A stretch of DNA of 64,000 nucleotides from Siminovitchia sediminis (GCF_042680885.1 NZ_JBHUEO010000004.1:124001-188000), one strand, 5' to 3'; shown: positions 44,024-52,482, counted from the stretch's first letter. The notes: generated by a model not told the origin, from the letters alone. Translations and numbers: made by a program.

Positions 44024-45010
44024 TCACTTGTTTATACGCTCCATTAGGTGCTCTGAATATTGCATTCTTTTTTTAAACTGCAGAAATGTGATGTCTTTAA
44101 CATATTTCCAGTGCGCTTTTCTTCTTTTATCATCAAACTGAAGGAGATATTTCCACTCCCTGAAAATATCTGCCGGATATAATAATGCAGCTAAAAAAGG
44201 AAGATCCTCTGCATAGCGGCGGATCTCTTCTCCTTCTGAGAACAATTTTTTAGGTGACCAGTCCAGCGATGAGGATATTCTGTTGCAATATTGAAGAATA
44301 TCAATATACTTGGGACCCATACTTATTAAATCAAAATCAATGATGTAGAGTCTTCCATGCTGTGTTCGGATAAAATTGTGGTGGGCGAGGTCCCCATGCA
44401 GGATACAGTGTGGTTCCCGGTAAAAATAAGCAGAATGTTGGTTCATCAGGCTGAGAGCATACTCACCTATGCGGGAATACCTTTCTAAATAAGGAAAAGC
44501 TGATGAATCTTTAAAATGTTGTATATCCGTTTGAAATTGCTTTATTCTTTTTTCCCATTTTCCCGGCAAATCGCAGGTGGGCAATCTCGCTTTCATTGCT
44601 TCCAGGCATTTGGACGTAGCATCGTGAAATTGGCTGATCAGGGCTAGTGCCTCTTTTCGGTCTTTTGCATGACTGTACTGAAATAGATCGTCGTTATCTG
44701 ATTCAACAAATTGAATGAATCCCAGGCACCTTTTTTCAAAAAAACAGGGACCTGACTGATGAATCGGGTGGAATGTATAGGTATGATGAAAACCGTTTTC
44801 CCTTAACAATCGGGTCAATAGATATTGTTGATAAACCTTCTCAGGTTTGGAAAACTCTTTAATAATCCATTTTTCCCGTGGAGCAGCGGCGAGCCAAATC
44901 CCTTCTTTTAATTTGGAAATATTTCTGAACGGTATTCCGGTTATCTTTCTGACATAAAGAAGGAGACGGGATGAGAATCCGTCTCTTCTTCGATTCCTTC
45001 TATTCTTCAT
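44024..45010 (-). CDS. CotS-like spore coat kinase-fold protein
   Basis: A 328-residue aminoglycoside phosphotransferase-fold protein of the CotS/CotI/YsxE group. The Brenner motif HGDLAHHN is near residue 200 and the metal Asp segment IIDFDLI near 216, so the catalytic residues are retained. Some relatives are spore coat kinases. Its ATG overlaps the end of safA by 11 bases, strongly suggesting joint expression with that coat gene. A kinase target among coat proteins is plausible but inferred. B. subtilis does not have this gene next to safA. Confidence 0.75.
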   Translation of the reverse strand: MKNRRNRRRDGFSSRLLLYVRKITGIPFRNISKLKEGIWLAAAPREKWIIKEFSKPEKVYQQYLLTRLLRENGFHHTYTFHPIHQSGPCFFEKRCLGFIQFVESDNDDLFQYSHAKDRKEALALISQFHDATSKCLEAMKARLPTCDLPGKWEKRIKQFQTDIQHFKDSSAFPYLERYSRIGEYALSLMNQHSAYFYREPHCILHGDLAHHNFIRTQHGRLYIIDFDLISMGPKYIDILQYCNRISSSLDWSPKKLFSEGEEIRRYAEDLPFLAALLYPADIFREWKYLLQFDDKRRKAHWKYVKDITFLQFKKRMQYSEHLMERINK

Positions 45011-46064
45011 CTTCCCCTTCTTCTACCCTTGGCATCGTGGGATATGGCGTGCCTGCTCCCGGCAGTGTTTGCTCATATGGATTTTCCTGGCCGTATGGCA
45101 TATGGCCCTGAGGCATTCCCATCTGCTGCATTCCATATGGATAAGACGGCATCATCGGGTATCCGCCTCCGTATGGCTGATTCCACCCTTGAGGCGGCAT
45201 TGCCGGTGGATCCGTATAATCGGCCTCACCCATCATTGCAGTCGGATTTTGATAAGGTCCATGCGGATTGTGGTGGAACCCGTGATGATGGTGCATCATT
45301 TCCATGGAAGGTGAACTGGATGATTCCTCTCCCCAATGATGGGGCATCATCGGATGTTCAGCAGGTACTGCTCCGTAATCGGCTGCCCCCATGACTGCAG
45401 GCATTTGCCCATACATTGGCATTTGTCCGCCCATCGGCATTTGGCCATGCATTGGCATTTGCCCGCCCATCGGCATTTGGCCATGCATTGGCATTTGCCC
45501 GCCCATCGGCATATACGGATAGCTCATCATTCCATGCACGTAGGGCATCATCGGATAAGGATAACACGGATCACATATTGGCATTACCGGCGGTGGACAG
45601 TAAAAATGTGGATACATGGGTTGTGGGACTCCTCCTTCTATCGGCATAACCATCTCAGGCGATTCCTCTTCTTTCGGTTGTTGCTGTACCTGAGCCTGCA
45701 TTTGGCTCATATTCATCATGTAATAATTGTTAATATCAATTTCCGGAAGTGATTGAGGCATAACCGGCTGATACATTTTTTGCGGCATTTCTTTCGGAAC
45801 TTCCTTCTTTACTTCTTTTGGTTTTTTGGGAAGCTCTTTTGGCATCTCTTTTTTTGGCACTCCTTTTACACCTGCTTGCGGCATTTTGGGCATTTCTTTT
45901 TTTACAGCTGTACCGCCAGCAGGGACTTTGATTTTCATGCCGGGCATAATCATGTCTGGGTTTGATAACTGTGCATTGACTTTCTTCAGTTCTTCGAAAT
46001 CAACGCCATACTTTTTGGCGATTTTCCAAAGAGTATCCCCCTTCTGCACAATGTGGATTTTCAC
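45000..46064 (-). CDS. safA: Spore coat morphogenetic protein SafA
   Basis: A 354-residue SafA. Residues 1-46 form a LysM domain (IHIVQKGDTLWKIAKKYGVDF ... MIMPGMKIKVP) that binds cortex peptidoglycan. A Lys/Pro/Glu segment follows, and the rest is rich in Met, Pro, Gly, His and Gln. In B. subtilis it organises the inner coat. Residues about 180-215 contain tandem MPMGGQ/MPMHGQ units. GTG 46064 lies seven bases after AAGGAGGGG and is chosen over the longer frame. A CotS-like gene overlaps its end. Confidence 0.93.
   Translation of the reverse strand: MKIHIVQKGDTLWKIAKKYGVDFEELKKVNAQLSNPDMIMPGMKIKVPAGGTAVKKEMPKMPQAGVKGVPKKEMPKELPKKPKEVKKEVPKEMPQKMYQPVMPQSLPEIDINNYYMMNMSQMQAQVQQQPKEEESPEMVMPIEGGVPQPMYPHFYCPPPVMPICDPCYPYPMMPYVHGMMSYPYMPMGGQMPMHGQMPMGGQMPMHGQMPMGGQMPMYGQMPAVMGAADYGAVPAEHPMMPHHWGEESSSSPSMEMMHHHHGFHHNPHGPYQNPTAMMGEADYTDPPAMPPQGWNQPYGGGYPMMPSYPYGMQQMGMPQGHMPYGQENPYEQTLPGAGTPYPTMPRVEEGEDEE
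45415..45515 (-). repeat. 36-bp tandem repeat inside safA
   Basis: A unit of 36 bases (beginning GGCATTTGCCCGCCCATCGG on the plus strand) is repeated about two and a half to three times with few changes. It encodes 12-residue units MPMGGQMPMHGQ. Such arrays change length easily. Confidence 0.85.
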
Positions 46065-46569
46065 TTCTTTTCCCCTCCTTAGGCATAAGTCCATACAGTG
46101 TATGATGAATTGGGCAAATTGTTATTCATCTATCAACAATACTTATGAAAAGCTCAGATCATTTATGCAACAAGACAAGTATGCTAGTATGTAAGAAAAG
46201 CACATGATGCACAGGCACACAATATGCACAAGCAGAATTTTGATAAAAGGGGGGATTTCAGCATCGCAGCCAACTTGCTCTGACCATCATGAGATTTTTG
46301 CTCAGAAGTGCTAAGGTGAACGGTTCTATCCAAGGCTAAGCTTTGGCGCAGCAAGATTTTCTCCTGGATCAGCTGGCCGCCTCTTGCTGCCGTACAGCTC
46401 CTGCGTGACAGGCTTGGAGATGCGTACAATGTCCGCTGCCGATGCTTTCCATGTCCTGTCATGCAAGCTTATGCCTGTACCGATATCCATGGCCCCAGAG
46501 CAAGTCTTCCGAACCTTGAACCAATAAATACTTCACAGTTTGAACCCGTTCTGATATTAAATAAAGTCA
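46065..46569. other. Intergenic stretch between safA and niaR, site of the missing nad operon
   Basis: About 500 bases without a credible gene, where B. subtilis has nifS-nadB-nadC-nadA. The left part holds the safA promoter candidate. The minus strand between about 46310 and 46480 has a frame rich in coding-like codons (starting MDIGTGISLHDRTW), but I recognise nothing in it and it matches no Nad protein I know. Confidence 0.45.
46097..46127 (-). promoter_or_regulatory. Possible sigma-E promoter of safA
   Basis: On the minus strand CATACACT matches the sigma-E -10 consensus exactly; the AT-rich GAATAAC 16 bases upstream is a weak -35. safA of B. subtilis is known to be sigma-E dependent. 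Confidence 0.4.
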
Positions 46570-46584
46570 TTGGAGGATGTTTTT

Positions 46585-47151
46585 ATGAGTAAAGAAAAAG
46601 GGCAAAAGCTCCTCGGGGAAGAAAGAAGAGACTGGTTGCTAACCTATTTAAAAAGTCACCCCGGACCAGTGACAGGCATGACATTAGCTGAAAAAGCCAA
46701 TGTCAGCCGACAGGTGATTGTAGGGGATATCACGTTATTGAAAGCCCGGAACGAACCGATTATCGCCACAAGTCAGGGATATGTATATATGCCTGCAGCA
46801 AATGGGCGAGTGGCAGAAAAAATTATTGCCTGCCGGCATGACTCGGGCCGGACCGAACTAGAACTACAAATCATCGTCGATCATGGCGTCACTGTGAAAG
46901 ATGTGAAGGTTGAACACCCTGTTTATGGGGATTTGACGGCTTCCATTATGGTTTCAAACAGACAGGATGTTGCGGATTTCATACAAAGAATACAAGAAAC
47001 AAATGCATCACTTTTATCAGAATTAACTGGCGGTTTTCACTTACATACTCTGACGGCAACAAACGTACAAATGATTGAAAAAGCTGAAGAAGAACTGAAA
47101 AAAGCAGGAATTCTTGTGGAAGAAAATGAAGAAAACGGAGTAGACTCTTGA
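46585..47151 (+). CDS. niaR: Nicotinic acid-responsive repressor NiaR
   Basis: A 188-residue repressor with an N-terminal HTH (MTLAEKANVSRQVIVGDITLLK, about residues 32-53) and a C-terminal 3H domain. Three conserved His segments are visible: VDHGV, EHPVYGDL and GGFHLHTL. In B. subtilis (YrxA) it binds nicotinic acid and represses the divergent nad operon and a niacin importer. The nad operon is not next to it here. ATG 46585 follows TTGGAGG. Confidence 0.92.
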   Translation: MSKEKGQKLLGEERRDWLLTYLKSHPGPVTGMTLAEKANVSRQVIVGDITLLKARNEPIIATSQGYVYMPAANGRVAEKIIACRHDSGRTELELQIIVDHGVTVKDVKVEHPVYGDLTASIMVSNRQDVADFIQRIQETNASLLSELTGGFHLHTLTATNVQMIEKAEEELKKAGILVEENEENGVDS

Positions 47152-47172
47152 CGAGTTCCCTCCGTTTTTAAA
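47132..47172 (+). terminator. Terminator of niaR
   Basis: AAAACGGAG pairs with CTCCGTTTTT; the first arm lies in the last codons of the gene. Confidence 0.75.
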
Positions 47173-47233
47173 TCTCTGTATGGATAAGAGTGAGAGGATG
47201 AGCAGTCCAGGCTGAGCTTCCTATGTTTAATAT

Positions 47234-47689
47234 TTATGCGCCGGAGCTAAGGACATCCACTTTCGCCACGAATTCCAGTCTGCGGAATTTCGCCAGCAGT
47301 TCGTCCATATCTATATTCATCTGAGTGACATCCAGGGACAGCGTGACATTGGCACGCCCCTGGATCGGAATCGTTTGGTGAATGGTTAACACATTACAGT
47401 GCGATGAGGCAACGATCTTCAGCAATTTTGAGAGGGCTCCAGGCGTATCTTCCAAAAAGAAGAAAAGCGAAATAATTTTTTCTTTAACAACCGTATGGAA
47501 AGGAAAGACTGTATCTTTATATTTATAATACGCGCTTCGGCTTAAATCTACCTGTTGCACTGCCTCCCAAATCGATTCGGCTGAGCCTTTCTCAATCAGT
47601 GCCTTAGCCTCCAGCGTTTTTCTCATGGCTTCCGGCAGAACATCTTCTCTCACTAAGTAGAACTTTCGATCCACTTCCCTTTTCCCCAA
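47234..47689 (-). CDS. thrR: ACT domain protein ThrR/PheB (UPF0735)
   Basis: A 151-residue protein with an N-terminal helical part (FYLVREDVLPEAMRKTLEAK, LSRSAYYKYKDTVFPF) and a C-terminal ACT domain (TPGALSKLLKIVASSHCNVLTIHQ). In B. subtilis this gene (pheB) was shown to be the threonine-biosynthesis regulator ThrR. TTG 47689 lies eight bases after GGAGG; ATG 47695 directly abuts that site. It follows obg as usual, but pheA, normally next, is absent. Confidence 0.88.
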   Translation of the reverse strand: MGKREVDRKFYLVREDVLPEAMRKTLEAKALIEKGSAESIWEAVQQVDLSRSAYYKYKDTVFPFHTVVKEKIISLFFFLEDTPGALSKLLKIVASSHCNVLTIHQTIPIQGRANVTLSLDVTQMNIDMDELLAKFRRLEFVAKVDVLSSGA

Positions 47690-47716
47690 ATTCATCTCCC
47701 TCCAAGCCCAGAACAC

Positions 47717-49009
47717 CTAATCAAGAAACTCAAATTCATAATCTAACAGCCGGACAGTATCCCCATCTTTTGCTCCTCGCTGACGAAGGGCATCATCTAC
47801 TCCCATGGATCGTAACTGTCGTGCAAAGCGGCGGATGGATTCCTCCCGTGAAAAATCGGTCATTTTAAAGAGCCGCTCTACTTTTGCACCGCTGACCACA
47901 TAGCTCCCATCAGATTCACGTGTAATCGTAAACGGATCCTCCGTTTCTTCATGCTTATAAACCACCCGGTTGACCTCTTCGCTTTCTCCAACCGGTTCAT
48001 GCAGCGGAAATTCAGGGGTTTCTTCCAACTTATCGGCAATCCCGAACAATAGCTCTCTCAGCCCTTGCCGGGTTAATGCTGAAATGGGATAAATCGGATA
48101 GTCCTGTTCTAGACGGGATTTAACATGTTCCAAGTTGTCCGATGCACCAGGCATATCCATTTTATTGGCGACAATGATTTGCGGTCTTTCCATCAGCCTC
48201 AAATTATATTTCTCAAGCTCTTCATTGATCGTCAGATAATCTTCATACGGATCCCTGCCTTCTGTAGCAGACATGTCCAGAACATGTACAATCACCCTGG
48301 TTCTCTCAACGTGACGAAGAAACTGATGGCCTAACCCAATTCCTTCATGTGCTCCTTCAATCAGTCCCGGGAGATCTGCAATAACAAAGCTTCGGTCATC
48401 ATCCGTCTGTACTACACCGAGGTTCGGTTTAATGGTTGTAAAATGATAATCTGCAATTTTAGGCTTTGCAGCAGAAACCACTGACAATAATGTTGATTTG
48501 CCCACATTGGGAAACCCGACCAGTCCCACATCAGCCAGGAGTTTCAGCTCGAGAATCACTTCACGCTCTTGTCCGGGTTCACCATTTTCAGCAATTTCCG
48601 GTGCCGGATTAGCCGGAGTTGCAAACCGGATGTTTCCTCTTCCTCCCCGGCCTCCTTTGGCAATCACAGCTTTCTGTTCATGTTGGACCAGGTCAGAAAT
48701 GACTTCTCCTGTCTGTTCGTCTATTACAACCGTTCCCGGCGGGACTTTCACAATCAGATCTTCTGCGCTTTTCCCATGCTGGCCTTTAGACATGCCATTC
48801 TCCCCGCGCTTTGCTTTAAAATGGCGCTGATAACGAAAATCCATCAATGTTCTTAATCCTTCATCAACCTGGAAGATGACGCTGGCTCCTCTTCCTCCGT
48901 CTCCGCCGGCCGGTCCGCCCATCGGCTCGTATTTTTCACGACGGAAAGCAACCATGCCATTTCCGCCATCGCCGCCTTTTACATATACTTTTACTCGATC
49001 TACAAACAT
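47717..49009 (-). CDS. obg: Obg family GTPase
   Basis: A 430-residue ObgE/CgtA GTPase involved in late 50S ribosome assembly and, in Bacillus, in the sigma-B stress response and sporulation start. The glycine-rich Obg fold fills about residues 1-158 (FVDRVKVYVKGGDGGNG). The G domain has GFPNVGKSTL, DLPGL and NKMDMP. The C-terminal OCT domain ends in LDYEFEFLD. ATG 49009 follows GGAGTG; GTG 49018 overlaps that site. It lies 24 bases after spo0B. Confidence 0.97.
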   Translation of the reverse strand: MFVDRVKVYVKGGDGGNGMVAFRREKYEPMGGPAGGDGGRGASVIFQVDEGLRTLMDFRYQRHFKAKRGENGMSKGQHGKSAEDLIVKVPPGTVVIDEQTGEVISDLVQHEQKAVIAKGGRGGRGNIRFATPANPAPEIAENGEPGQEREVILELKLLADVGLVGFPNVGKSTLLSVVSAAKPKIADYHFTTIKPNLGVVQTDDDRSFVIADLPGLIEGAHEGIGLGHQFLRHVERTRVIVHVLDMSATEGRDPYEDYLTINEELEKYNLRLMERPQIIVANKMDMPGASDNLEHVKSRLEQDYPIYPISALTRQGLRELLFGIADKLEETPEFPLHEPVGESEEVNRVVYKHEETEDPFTITRESDGSYVVSGAKVERLFKMTDFSREESIRRFARQLRSMGVDDALRQRGAKDGDTVRLLDYEFEFLD

Positions 49010-49033
49010 GTTCGACACTCCATTCTGGACCCG

Positions 49034-49576
49034 TTAACCGTTCAAATACCATAAAGCCTGTATCAGCCATTCATGGTGTCCCGTCTTTTCATATGTGACT
49101 TGATCAGGATAACTGTCTTGCTCAGACAGCCAATGTTTCAATTCTGTTTCATTTTCTAGTATACCGTTGAACTCAAAAAGAAACCGTGCAGTTTCATCAG
49201 TGGCTTCTATTTTTACAGTCAGGATATTTTCATAATAAGGGACAACCGCCTGATTCATCAGGTCAAAGAAAATTATAATCCATTCTGTAAGCAAGTTATC
49301 ATCTAATGTCAGTTTTTCCGGTATGGTTACGAGCTCATAATCTAACTTGAAATGATATCCCTTCCAATTGTGCGTTAGCAAAGTTTCTGCGAAACGAGGC
49401 AGCTTTATATTGGACAGCATGGCTTCCTGTTGCATATCAATGACGATTTCTTCCATTATCCGTTCTGCTTGCTCAGGCTTCCCCATCGACAGATTTCCTT
49501 TAATCAGCTGCAGTCTATTCAGCCAATCATGTCGTGTATATTTTAATGTCTCTAGAACCGTCCAATGTTTACTCAT
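49034..49576 (-). CDS. spo0B: Sporulation phosphotransferase Spo0B
   Basis: A 180-residue Spo0B. The phosphorylated His lies in YTRHDWLNRLQLIKGNLS (about residue 16), in the helical hairpin that forms the dimer. The C-terminal domain resembles a degenerate histidine kinase ATP domain. It passes phosphate from Spo0F to Spo0A. ATG 49576 has AGGAGAGCAGGG. Position between rpmA and obg is the classical one. Confidence 0.95.
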   Translation of the reverse strand: MSKHWTVLETLKYTRHDWLNRLQLIKGNLSMGKPEQAERIMEEIVIDMQQEAMLSNIKLPRFAETLLTHNWKGYHFKLDYELVTIPEKLTLDDNLLTEWIIIFFDLMNQAVVPYYENILTVKIEATDETARFLFEFNGILENETELKHWLSEQDSYPDQVTYEKTGHHEWLIQALWYLNG

Positions 49577-49669
49577 CCCTGCTCTCCTCATATAGACTTA
49601 TTCTCTATATATTATAACAAAATAGCGGTGTCTGTAAGGAATTGCTTACCATTTTTATTTAGATGTAAC

Positions 49670-49703
49670 AAAAAAGCCCTAACCGGAATGTCGGTTAGAG
49701 CTT
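49670..49703 (-). terminator. Terminator of the rplU-prp-rpmA operon
   Basis: On the minus strand AGCTCTAACCG pairs with CGGTTAGGGCT, followed by TTTTTT. Confidence 0.85.
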
Positions 49704-49727
49704 AAAATTTCTGATATATACATGTTC

Positions 49728-49747
49728 GTTCAGCTCCGGAGCTGAAC
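49728..49747. repeat. Perfect 20-bp palindrome downstream of rpmA
   Basis: GTTCAGCTCC and GGAGCTGAAC form an uninterrupted palindrome between the rpmA stop and its terminator. It could be a protein site or an RNA hairpin. Confidence 0.6.
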
Positions 49748-49769
49748 AAGAATTTATGTGTCGGCTCAA

Positions 49770-50060
49770 TTACGCCTCTTGAGCTTCGGGATAAACACTC
49801 ACTTTTTTCTTGTTGCGTCCCAGACGCTCAAAACGGACAACGCCATCCACTTTGGCAAATAGAGTGTCGTCTTTACCGATCCCTACGTTTTCACCAGGAT
49901 GAACCTTCGTTCCGCGTTGGCGATACAGGATGGATCCGCCTGAAACAAATTGGCCGTCTGCCCGTTTGGCACCAAGGCGTTTTGCTTCAGAATCCCTTCC
50001 GTTTTTAGTGGAACCCGCTCCTTTTTTGGATGCAAAAAACTGAAGATCCAATTTCAACAT
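49770..50060 (-). CDS. rpmA: Ribosomal protein L27
   Basis: A 96-residue L27 of the 50S subunit near the peptidyl transferase centre. The N-terminus MLKLDLQFFASKKGAGS carries the Firmicutes extension that must be cut after FF by the protease Prp, encoded just upstream. The rest is standard (GSILYRQRGTKVHPGENVGIG). The start follows a GGGGG-type site. It is the last gene of rplU-prp-rpmA. Confidence 0.97.
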   Translation of the reverse strand: MLKLDLQFFASKKGAGSTKNGRDSEAKRLGAKRADGQFVSGGSILYRQRGTKVHPGENVGIGKDDTLFAKVDGVVRFERLGRNKKKVSVYPEAQEA

Positions 50061-50066
50061 ATCGAT

Positions 50067-50405
50067 TCACCCCCTGTTTGTAAAAATGATGTTTATATAC
50101 TCGCCATACTCATTTTCAATGGTTTGCAAAGACACAATCATGCCCTGAAGAAGCAGCTGCATCCGTTCAGATGCTTCCGCCGGCAGCCCCGATGGGATCG
50201 TACAGGAAAGAAATCCACTGTCCGTCTGCTCAATATCGGGTGTGACCCCTGTTAAGCTAATCACGGCATTGAGGGATCCAAAAGCTACAGCCGATGCTCC
50301 AGCACAAACAATGTCCTGGCCTTTTTCCGCAAATTCTGCGTGGCCGCTCATTGTAAAAGATGTAATATTCCCTTGGACATCTTGGCAAATCTCAACATGT
50401 ATCAT
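50067..50405 (-). CDS. prp: Ribosomal-processing cysteine protease Prp
   Basis: A 112-residue Prp (YsxB). The catalytic His is in MSGHAEFAEKGQDIVCAGASAV and the Cys in the same block (about residues 22 and 34). It removes the N-terminal extension of L27. Located between rplU and rpmA as in all Firmicutes with this processing. Start ATG 50405 overlaps the spacing after rplU. Confidence 0.95.
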   Translation of the reverse strand: MIHVEICQDVQGNITSFTMSGHAEFAEKGQDIVCAGASAVAFGSLNAVISLTGVTPDIEQTDSGFLSCTIPSGLPAEASERMQLLLQGMIVSLQTIENEYGEYINIIFTNRG

Positions 50406-50417
50406 TGTTTTTACCCA

Positions 50418-50726
50418 TTAAGCATTAATTTTTTCAACTACAAGTTTCGTGAATGGCTGGCGATGCCCTTGCTTTCTGCGATAGTTCTTTTTAGCCTTAT
50501 ATTTGAAAACAACAAGTTTCTTTTGACGTCCTTGTTTTTCAACTTTGGCTGTAACCGTTGCTCCCTCAACAAATGGGTTGCCCACTTTCACATCGTCGCC
50601 GCCTATGAAAAGAACTTTATCAAAAGTGAATGTATCACCTTCAGCTGCATCAAGTTTTTCCACGTAAATCGGCTGGCCTTCTTCAACCTTAATTTGCTTT
50701 CCGCCTGTTTCAATGATTGCGTACAT
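50418..50726 (-). CDS. rplU: Ribosomal protein L21
   Basis: A 102-residue L21 (MYAIIETGGKQIKVEEGQPIYVEKL ... YRRKQGHRQPFT). ATG 50726 follows a perfect AAGGAGGTG site; the upstream ATG 50735 lies inside it. It heads the L21-Prp-L27 operon and has a structured leader. Confidence 0.97.
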   Translation of the reverse strand: MYAIIETGGKQIKVEEGQPIYVEKLDAAEGDTFTFDKVLFIGGDDVKVGNPFVEGATVTAKVEKQGRQKKLVVFKYKAKKNYRRKQGHRQPFTKLVVEKINA

Positions 50727-50739
50727 ACGTCGCACCTCC

Positions 50740-50835
50740 TTATTTACTAAGACTCGCCGGAAGTAAGGTGACTATTGTGGAATAGCACTTGTGAACCCAT
50801 TCCGAGCGGTTGTAGCACGGGTGCTACAAACTAAC
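50740..50835 (-). promoter_or_regulatory. Structured leader of rplU (L21 leader candidate)
   Basis: The roughly 100-base leader contains the strong hairpin TTGTAGCAC/GTGCTACAA and further GC-rich segments before the ribosome binding site. Ribosomal protein L21 leaders are known at this position in Firmicutes. I identify it by location and structure, not by a covariance match. Confidence 0.5.
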
Positions 50836-50841
50836 ATTGCA

Positions 50842-50871
50842 ATCTTATCATAACAGATTGTCCTGTGTCAA
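50842..50871 (-). promoter_or_regulatory. Predicted sigma-A promoter of rplU
   Basis: On the minus strand TTGACA and TAAGAT are separated by 18 bases, placing the start of transcription just before the leader hairpin. Confidence 0.55.
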
Positions 50872-50879
50872 TCATCGCC

Positions 50880-51734
50880 TTATTCTTCCGGAATCATTTC
50901 CTTTAGCCTGATGTTTACCTGCTTATTTGCAAAGTAAGCATGAAGCATTTCATTTTCGTCCATGGATCGGATATTGTCCACATGAATTAAATGCTTGCAG
51001 CCGCGCTGGAATTTCTCCATAACGTGATAAATCCATTCATTTCCGTCGGCTTCGATGATCTCTAGCCGTTTAATGCCCGCATTGTTACCATAATATCTTT
51101 CAAGTAAAAATCTCATGAATACAAACTGTATTTGTTTCCATTCAAGCCAAAGGCTGATGTATAAATAAATCATGACAATCCATAAATGCAAATGAAGAGG
51201 GTAAATTAGCAATACGGTGAAGTGTAAAATAGCCAGGATAACAGCAGAGCTAATAATTGTATGTCTCATTGCGGATAAGAACGGCTTTTTTACGGATAAA
51301 AAAAGATAAAGCAGCTTCCCGCCATCCAGCGGCCAAACAGGAAGCAGATTAAATAAAAATACCATCGTATTAAACTGATGGAATATGAAAGCACCCTCTC
51401 CTGAAACTAATCCCGCTGACTCCAATAGAAACACGGCAGCTCCCAGCCAGATATGCTGAAGGGGCCCGGATAAAACGATGACTAATTCTTCTTTCAGCGG
51501 ACGATTACCATGTTCATCCACTTCACATTTGCCGCCGAAAGGAAGGATCAGAATTTGTTTGATTTTCCATGAAAAATAGGAGGCAGCCGCTGCATGCCCC
51601 AGCTCATGGACAAATACGATAAGAAAAAGAATGAATAGTTCCCAAAAGTAACCGGTAAGCATGGCCGTTCCGGCAACAAGCCAAAAAAGAGGATGCATCC
51701 TGACTTTTCCAAGCAGCCTCCACAACTTAATCAA
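50880..51734 (-). CDS. spoIVFB: Stage IV sporulation intramembrane protease SpoIVFB
   Basis: A 284-residue site-2 protease that cuts pro-sigma-K in the mother cell. The zinc motif HELGH is at residues 43-47 and the third ligand Asp is in LLPVWPLDGGK near residue 137. Six hydrophobic helices precede a C-terminal CBS-like regulatory domain. TTG 51734 overlaps the spoIVFA stop, with AGGTGATG upstream, so the two are translationally coupled. Confidence 0.94.
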   Translation of the reverse strand: MIKLWRLLGKVRMHPLFWLVAGTAMLTGYFWELFILFLIVFVHELGHAAAASYFSWKIKQILILPFGGKCEVDEHGNRPLKEELVIVLSGPLQHIWLGAAVFLLESAGLVSGEGAFIFHQFNTMVFLFNLLPVWPLDGGKLLYLFLSVKKPFLSAMRHTIISSAVILAILHFTVLLIYPLHLHLWIVMIYLYISLWLEWKQIQFVFMRFLLERYYGNNAGIKRLEIIEADGNEWIYHVMEKFQRGCKHLIHVDNIRSMDENEMLHAYFANKQVNIRLKEMIPEE

Positions 51735-52482
51735 GGTTCATCACCTGTATCGGATCAATGAAGGTATCCTCTTGCTTAATGGCAAAATAGTATTCTCCAT
51801 GATTGTCATTGGAAGACACCGTACCAATGACCTGTCCTCCTTTTACGCGTTCATGCGGTTTTATGCTTGTTTCATTTAATTTTCCATACCACGATTCAGA
51901 ACGATCACTATGTTGAATGATGACTGTATGGCCGATATCTTCCTTTTTTCCTGAAAAAATCACCACACCATCAGCCCCTGCTTTGACGGCAAAGTCTTTT
52001 TCAGTCTCAATGATGATTCCCCTGCCATCATGTGAAAAACCCTCTGTTATTTTTGCTCCAACCGGCAGCGCATAATCCTCACGGATCACCTGCTGGACAG
52101 ATGGCTCTTGGTTAGGGTCTGGAAAAAGAACAAGCGGTTTGCCGAATTGGCTTTCGTACCAATCCGAAACTGCAGCAAATTGAAATTCTTTTTCCATCGC
52201 ATCATTTACCCATGAACGGACCTGGTCAAATCGGGAGGAAGAAGATTGATAAAGGATGGCAATAAGTAACACGAGTACAGCCGAAGAGAGCATCTTAAAA
52301 ATAAATATTTCTTTCCTCCATAAAGGATGGATCGCAGGTTTTGGTTCATAAATGTGGCGGTTTTCATCTACATCATCAACAGGCGTCTGAGGAATATATT
52401 CGTAAGGTTTCTCTGTCATGCGACCGTTTAAGCGCCTTCTTTTTGCAATTCTCTTTTTTATCTTATTGACCCGATGGCTCAT
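51727..52482 (-). CDS. spoIVFA: Stage IV sporulation protein SpoIVFA
   Basis: A 251-residue partner that anchors and inhibits SpoIVFB with BofA. A basic head (VNKIKKRIAKRRRLNGR), one membrane helix (about residues 57-75) and a C-terminal degenerate M23 peptidase-like domain (GRGIIIETEKDFAVKAGADGVV, HGEYYFAIKQ) are visible. The protease SpoIVB cleaves it to start sigma-K processing. ATG 52482 was chosen for spacing to AGGGAG. Confidence 0.92.
   Translation of the reverse strand: MSHRVNKIKKRIAKRRRLNGRMTEKPYEYIPQTPVDDVDENRHIYEPKPAIHPLWRKEIFIFKMLSSAVLVLLIAILYQSSSSRFDQVRSWVNDAMEKEFQFAAVSDWYESQFGKPLVLFPDPNQEPSVQQVIREDYALPVGAKITEGFSHDGRGIIIETEKDFAVKAGADGVVIFSGKKEDIGHTVIIQHSDRSESWYGKLNETSIKPHERVKGGQVIGTVSSNDNHGEYYFAIKQEDTFIDPIQVMNLD

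Noticed and set aside
45029..45752. Histidine/arginine-rich plus-strand frames opposite safA
   Set aside because: Products of the repetitive safA sequence read backwards; no start signals.
46184..46462. 92-codon minus-strand frame between safA and niaR
   Set aside because: Cysteine- and serine-rich product with no family match and no ribosome binding site.
49009..49018. TGTCGAA word before obg as a Spo0A box
   Set aside because: A single 7-base match overlapping the ribosome binding region is expected by chance.
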